Of a DNA stretch of 8,289 bases, positions 5,052-8,289 are shown piece after piece. Position 1 is the first letter of the stretch. Every line of letters starts with the position of its first letter. The stretch lies in contig JAJYQG010000190.1 in the NCBI GenBank assembly GCA_021794775.1, positions 1-8,289 on the forward strand, given 5' to 3'. A program made the translations under genes and the position numbers. The notes below the pieces were generated by a model. It searched no databases. It was not told the DNA's origin and saw only the letters and a program-made list of their open reading frames with translations. This DNA is from Pseudomonadota bacterium (GTDB lineage: Bacteria > Pseudomonadota > Gammaproteobacteria > Burkholderiales > Ferrovaceae).

Positions 5052-5900
5052 ATGTCATTGAGCAATCTGATTCAAAATTGGCAAATGTTTCGTACGCGTC
5101 GTCCGTACGAGGACCAATATAAAGATGCGCCTTACAAATGGGCGATGGTCATCGATCTGGATACCTGCATTGGTTGCAATGCCTGTACGGTTGCCTGCTA
5201 TGCCGAAAATAATCTGGCGGTGGTGGGAAAAGAGCGTTTCGGCAAAGGCCAGGCCATGCACTGGATACGGATCGAGCGTTATTGGGGTGAAGGCGAGGAG
5301 ATGAAGACCGATTTCCCCGAGCGTGGTGCCCAGTATCTGCCCATGTTATGCCAGCAATGTGAAGCCGCACCATGCGAACCGGTATGTCCCGTAGGGGCCA
5401 CACACCACTCGGCCGATGGATTGAATACTCAGGTTTACAATCGTTGCGTGGGATCCCGTTACTGTTCTGCCAATTGTCCTTACAAGGTTCGTTACTTCAA
5501 CTGGTGGAATTATCCCGAACGCGCCTGGCCCAATCCTTTGGAATTGCAATTGAATCCTGACGTGACGGTACGCAGCAAAGGGGTTATGGAGAAATGCACG
5601 TTCTGCATGCAACGCTTGCGTGCGGGCATGGATAAGGCCAAAACCGATGGCCGCATCTTGGCCGATGGTGAAGTGCTCACAGCCTGCGCTCAAGCTTGTC
5701 CCACATCGGCGATCACATTTGGCAACTTGGCCGACAAGAAATCGAAAGTGGCGCGCATGTGGAAGAAACAGCAGGTGGATTTGGCCAAAAACGTACAAGA
5801 CAAGACGGAGGAGGGCATACGGGGATACCGCGTGCTTGAGGAACTGAATACGTACCCGTCCATCGTCTACCTGGAAAGGTTGCGCAATTTTGCGGCCTGA
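5052..5900 (+). CDS. actB2: ACIII subunit ActB2, four-cluster ferredoxin subunit
   Basis: This 282-residue protein is the iron-sulfur half of ActB, which wires quinol oxidation in ActC to the haem subunits. It has 15 cysteines in four groups: 39/42/45/49; 100/103/108/112; 132/138/142; and 182/185/212/216. The third group has Ser135 (CVGSRYC) where a cysteine would sit. This fits three [4Fe-4S] clusters and one [3Fe-4S], the set described for ACIII. No signal peptide or transmembrane segment is present, so export should depend on the Tat signal of ActB1. GGAG lies 7 bases before the ATG, inside the end of actB1, with a 1-bp gap to its stop, which suggests translational coupling. In many bacteria ActB1 and ActB2 are one polypeptide. 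Related subunits (PsrB, NrfC, DmsB) share the cluster layout; the neighbours decide for ActB2. Confidence 0.94.
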   Translation: MSLSNLIQNWQMFRTRRPYEDQYKDAPYKWAMVIDLDTCIGCNACTVACYAENNLAVVGKERFGKGQAMHWIRIERYWGEGEEMKTDFPERGAQYLPMLCQQCEAAPCEPVCPVGATHHSADGLNTQVYNRCVGSRYCSANCPYKVRYFNWWNYPERAWPNPLELQLNPDVTVRSKGVMEKCTFCMQRLRAGMDKAKTDGRILADGEVLTACAQACPTSAITFGNLADKKSKVARMWKKQQVDLAKNVQDKTEEGIRGYRVLEELNTYPSIVYLERLRNFAA

Positions 5901-5950
5901 CCTTCTTTTCATGAAGCACGGTGCGATCTAAACCATTCAGGGAAAATAAC

Positions 5951-7408
5951 ATGAGTCATAGCGTGCACAGCCATCCACAACTGGATGTACAGATAGAAAG
6001 AAAATTTGTTCCCAAGGCCAAGGACCTTGGGCCCGACGTCAGTTGGGCGCAGATCAATAAAGATGTATTGCGCAGTCTGGAAAAACCTCGCCCAGCATTC
6101 TGGATCATATTTTTCTCGGCCCTGGCCTTGTTTTCCTTTGGGGTCTACTGCGAGGTCTATCAATATCAGAATGGGATGGGTGTGGCCGACCTGAACAACC
6201 CTCAAGTCTGGGGGCTGTACATCGCCACCTTCATCTTCTGGATCGGGATGGGACACTCGGGCACCTTGTTGTCAGCCTTGCTGCATATCATCCATGCCGA
6301 CTGGCGAAAGCCGATCTATCGCTACTCTGAGGCGATGACGACCTTTACCTTGCTGACCGCGGCCTTGTTCGTCATGGTCCACCTTGGGCGGGTATGGCAG
6401 TTTTATTATGTGGTTGCTTACCCCAATGAGCGCTGGGTATGGCCCAATTTCACATCACCTTTGGTGTGGGATGCAACGGCGATCGGAACTTATTTGACCT
6501 CTTCGCTGCTGTTTCTGTACATGGGGATGATTCCTGACCTTGCCATCTGCCGTGACAATGCCCGCGGAGCCCGTCGGGCCCTCTATAAATTTCTGTCGCT
6601 GGGTTGGCAAGGAACCGACCGTCAGTGGGGAAATTTCAAAGTGGCCTACATGACCATGGCATGCTTTTTGATGCCTCTTGCCGTCTCTGTCCACTCCATT
6701 GTGTCGACGGACTTTGCCGTATCGCAGAACCCCGGCTGGCACGTCACATCGTTTCCTCCTTACTTTGTGCTGGGGGCCTTGTATTCCGGATGTTCAGGGA
6801 TCATTACGCTGTTCATCGTGCTGCGCTACGTCTTCCGGTTTGAGGCGTACATGACCCAGCCTATCTTGAATAAGCTGATCAAAATGACTTTTGCCATTGC
6901 CATGGTATGGACATATTTGGATCTTATTGAGTACGCAACCACCTGGTATGGTAGCGATGAGGTGGCCAAAGCTGATCTGGTCTATCGTGCCACGGGTGAT
7001 TATGCCCTGCAATTCTGGGGCATGATTTTCTGTGCCATGGTGATGCCCTTTACGCTTCTTATCCGCTATGTGCGACACAACTACACGGTTCTGCTGATCA
7101 TTTCTCTGATCCTCAACCTTGGCATGTGGCTGGAGCGTTTTCAAATCATCACACCAACCTTTGCCAAGTCTCATTACCCATGGACATGGACATCCCATTG
7201 GTGGCCAAGTTGGGTTCAGTGGGGTATGGTGGCGGGCAGTTTTGGATGGTTTACCATGCTGTTCATGCTGTATTGCAAAATTTTCCCCAGTGTATCCATG
7301 TATGAAGTGAAGGAAATGGTTCATGAACAGAATCTGGAAGGAAAACTGGCGCAGCCTGTGAGCGAGCACGCTCATGAAGCCGGGTTGCCCGAAGGAGGAC
7401 AAGCATGA
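5951..7408 (+). CDS. actC: ACIII subunit ActC, NrfD/PsrC-type quinol-binding membrane subunit
   Basis: ActC is the integral membrane subunit that binds and oxidises quinol and docks the ActB iron-sulfur arm. The 485-residue protein has about ten hydrophobic helices, near residues 49-67, 86-112, 127-149, 170-192, 232-250, 271-292, 312-330, 352-372, 376-396 and 421-443, with hydrophilic ends of about 48 and 40 residues. This is the usual ActC plan. His144 in VHLGRVW and Asp174 in LVWDATAIG lie in the third and fourth helices, where the quinol site of this family has conserved His and Asp; their role here is inferred. The ATG at 5951 has AGGGA 7 bases upstream; an in-frame GTG at 5921 lacks a comparable site. 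The stop codon overlaps the actD start (ATGA). A 50-bp gap separates it from actB2, the widest gap in the operon. Confidence 0.95.
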   Translation: MSHSVHSHPQLDVQIERKFVPKAKDLGPDVSWAQINKDVLRSLEKPRPAFWIIFFSALALFSFGVYCEVYQYQNGMGVADLNNPQVWGLYIATFIFWIGMGHSGTLLSALLHIIHADWRKPIYRYSEAMTTFTLLTAALFVMVHLGRVWQFYYVVAYPNERWVWPNFTSPLVWDATAIGTYLTSSLLFLYMGMIPDLAICRDNARGARRALYKFLSLGWQGTDRQWGNFKVAYMTMACFLMPLAVSVHSIVSTDFAVSQNPGWHVTSFPPYFVLGALYSGCSGIITLFIVLRYVFRFEAYMTQPILNKLIKMTFAIAMVWTYLDLIEYATTWYGSDEVAKADLVYRATGDYALQFWGMIFCAMVMPFTLLIRYVRHNYTVLLIISLILNLGMWLERFQIITPTFAKSHYPWTWTSHWWPSWVQWGMVAGSFGWFTMLFMLYCKIFPSVSMYEVKEMVHEQNLEGKLAQPVSEHAHEAGLPEGGQA

Positions 7409-7935
7409 GCAAGCAAGCCGTAACGTTAGCCCTTTACGCCGATCCAGATGAGGCGGCAGGAGCACTGAAAGAGTTGCGCAACTGTGGGGTTCCAGGTTTC
7501 AAGATGGACGACGTGATCATCAAGTCTCCGATTGACCACCCGGAACTTTCCGAATTGCTCAACCATCGTCCGGTCTACATCCAGCTCTTTACTTTGCTGG
7601 GGGTATTGTTTGGCCCAACAACAGGTTTGGTGCTGATTGCTTCGGCACAAGCCTCGTTTATTTACCAATCGCGGGGCGGTAGGCCGATCGTTCCATTCCC
7701 ACCCGATATGGTTCTCACTTACGAACTGTTCATTCTCTCCGGTGTGTTGATGACGGTGATCTCCACGTTCATCGCCATGAAGCTTCCGGGCAATCGCAGT
7801 CCGTTGTACAACGCCAGTGTTTCGGAAGATAAGATTGGCATTTTGGTCAAGGCAAAACCCGAAAATATCCCGCAAATTGATGAGATTCTGGGGCGCCACA
7901 ATCCGACCGAAATCAAGGGAGACCACACACGATGA
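7405..7935 (+). CDS. actD: ACIII subunit ActD (DUF3341 membrane protein)
   Basis: ActD is a small membrane subunit of ACIII without cofactors; its exact role is not settled. The 176-residue product has the DUF3341 plan: an N-terminal soluble part that reads like a small alpha/beta fold (residues 1-50, ALYADPDEAAGAL), two transmembrane helices (about 58-84 and 104-125) joined by the hallmark GGRP..PFPP loop at about residues 91-100, and a C-terminal soluble tail beginning with a second short alpha/beta-like segment. AAGGAGG lies 6 bases before the ATG. It overlaps actC by 4 bases and actE by 4 bases (ATGA at each junction), the clearest translational coupling in the operon. Its presence separates ACIII from polysulfide-reductase-like complexes with similar B and C subunits. 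Confidence 0.93.
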   Translation: MSKQAVTLALYADPDEAAGALKELRNCGVPGFKMDDVIIKSPIDHPELSELLNHRPVYIQLFTLLGVLFGPTTGLVLIASAQASFIYQSRGGRPIVPFPPDMVLTYELFILSGVLMTVISTFIAMKLPGNRSPLYNASVSEDKIGILVKAKPENIPQIDEILGRHNPTEIKGDHTR

Positions 7936-8289
7936 AAGCAAGAGTACGTTGGTTGGCTGTGCTGGCTTTAATGCCATCTCTGGCACTGGCTTGGCCATGG
8001 AGCAAAGATATGGCGAACCAGATCAGTGTCAAACCCCAGGAGGGGCCTGATTCAGTCAGGTCTTTCCCCGAACGTTCGGTTCCCATGGCAGGAACTCCGA
8101 CGACACCCTATATCCATGATGGCGATGCGGCCATGAACATACCCAATCCCAACCCGCCAACGGAAAAATCGGTGGCGTTTGGCCGGGAAATGTTCAAGAT
8201 TTACTGTGTCCCTTGTCATGGAGACTCGGGAACTGGAGATGGCCTGGTTGGCGATAAACTGATGGTGCGACCCTTCGATTTGACTACTT
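7932..8289 (+). CDS. actE: ACIII subunit ActE, monohaem cytochrome c (5' part only)
   Basis: ActE is the monohaem cytochrome subunit of ACIII on the periplasmic side, probably near the exit to soluble acceptors. The visible 119 residues contain a Sec signal (MKAR start, hydrophobic core, likely cleavage after LALA at residue 20), the segment DMANQISVKPQE (26-37) and ERSVPMAGT (47-55), which match the start of ActE proteins, and a haem motif CVPCH at 92-96 followed by GDSGTGDG. The distal Met should lie beyond the window edge. No cysteine follows the signal, so unlike some ActE proteins it has no lipobox and is probably held by contacts within the complex. The start overlaps the actD stop (ATGA at 7932-7935). 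The gene is complete up to the last base shown and has no premature stop. Confidence 0.9.
   Translation, partial: MKARVRWLAVLALMPSLALAWPWSKDMANQISVKPQEGPDSVRSFPERSVPMAGTPTTPYIHDGDAAMNIPNPNPPTEKSVAFGREMFKIYCVPCHGDSGTGDGLVGDKLMVRPFDLTT

Noticed and set aside
5040..5060. The actB1/actB2 split as a sequencing frameshift
   Set aside because: ActB2 has its own ribosome site and start, and both proteins are of normal size for split ActB. Nothing is missing between them.
2888..5065. Two long minus-strand frames (4015-2888 and 5065-4025) opposite actB1
   Set aside because: Their composition is low-complexity in the manner of antisense frames, they match no family I know, and the plus strand encodes a clear ActB1.
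5921..5950. GTG start ten codons upstream for actC
   Set aside because: The ATG at 5951 has AGGGA 7 bases upstream; the GTG does not have a comparable site.
2846..7408. Polysulfide, thiosulfate or nitrite reductase as identity for the B-B-C genes
   Set aside because: The pentahaem actA, DUF3341 actD and monohaem actE around them occur together only in alternative complex III, and ActB2 has the [3Fe-4S] serine variant.
1..8289. CRISPR arrays, insertion sequences, tRNA or rRNA genes
   Set aside because: I found no regularly spaced repeats, transposase motifs, terminal inverted repeats or tRNA-like arms; apart from its control regions the window is filled with respiratory genes.

Overview
This window carries most of an operon for alternative complex III (ACIII), the quinol-oxidising respiratory complex that replaces or supplements cytochrome bc1. 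Next to it are genes for the soluble or membrane-tethered electron carriers that such a complex would reduce. The organism is a Gram-negative bacterium with Sec and Tat export, c-type cytochrome maturation, Shine-Dalgarno starts and an estimated GC content near 50-55%. The ACIII + HiPIP + dihaem c4-type cytochrome combination, with ActB split in two, suggests a chemolithotrophic or iron-oxidising proteobacterium (Zetaproteobacteria, Gallionella-like, or a gammaproteobacterial relative). That assignment is inference; no taxonomic marker lies in the window.

Layout. Positions 1-79 may hold the last codons of a rightward gene. A small membrane-anchored monohaem cytochrome (406-101, minus strand) follows; it looks truncated. 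A strong hairpin terminator (439-468) separates it from a dihaem cytochrome c4-like protein (1248-505, minus strand). The 428-bp gap at 1249-1676 is a divergent control region. It has a good sigma70-type promoter in each direction, and each -35 box is embedded in a perfect inverted repeat. Rightward from it lies a Tat-exported high-potential iron-sulfur protein (1677-1976) with two more cysteines than the family needs, closed by a 12-bp-stem terminator (1999-2025).

A promoter candidate with an extended -10 (2085-2111) precedes the act operon: actA pentahaem cytochrome (2197-2811), actB1 molybdopterin-oxidoreductase-like subunit (2846-5050), actB2 four-cluster ferredoxin subunit (5052-5900), actC NrfD-type quinol-binding membrane subunit (5951-7408), actD DUF3341 membrane subunit (7405-7935) and actE monohaem cytochrome (7932 to the window edge, incomplete). 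Gaps within the operon are from -4 to 50 bp.

Working model: ActC oxidises quinol in the membrane. Electrons pass through the three [4Fe-4S] and one [3Fe-4S] clusters of ActB2 to the haems of ActA/ActE, and then to HiPIP or the dihaem cytochrome, which deliver them to a terminal oxidase. The chain could run in reverse in an iron oxidiser. HiPIP as ACIII acceptor is established for Rhodothermus marinus; its application here rests on gene proximity. The system is a known type. Its less ordinary points are the split ActB with only one export signal, the extra HiPIP cysteines, the truncated cytochrome and the architecture of the divergent promoters.
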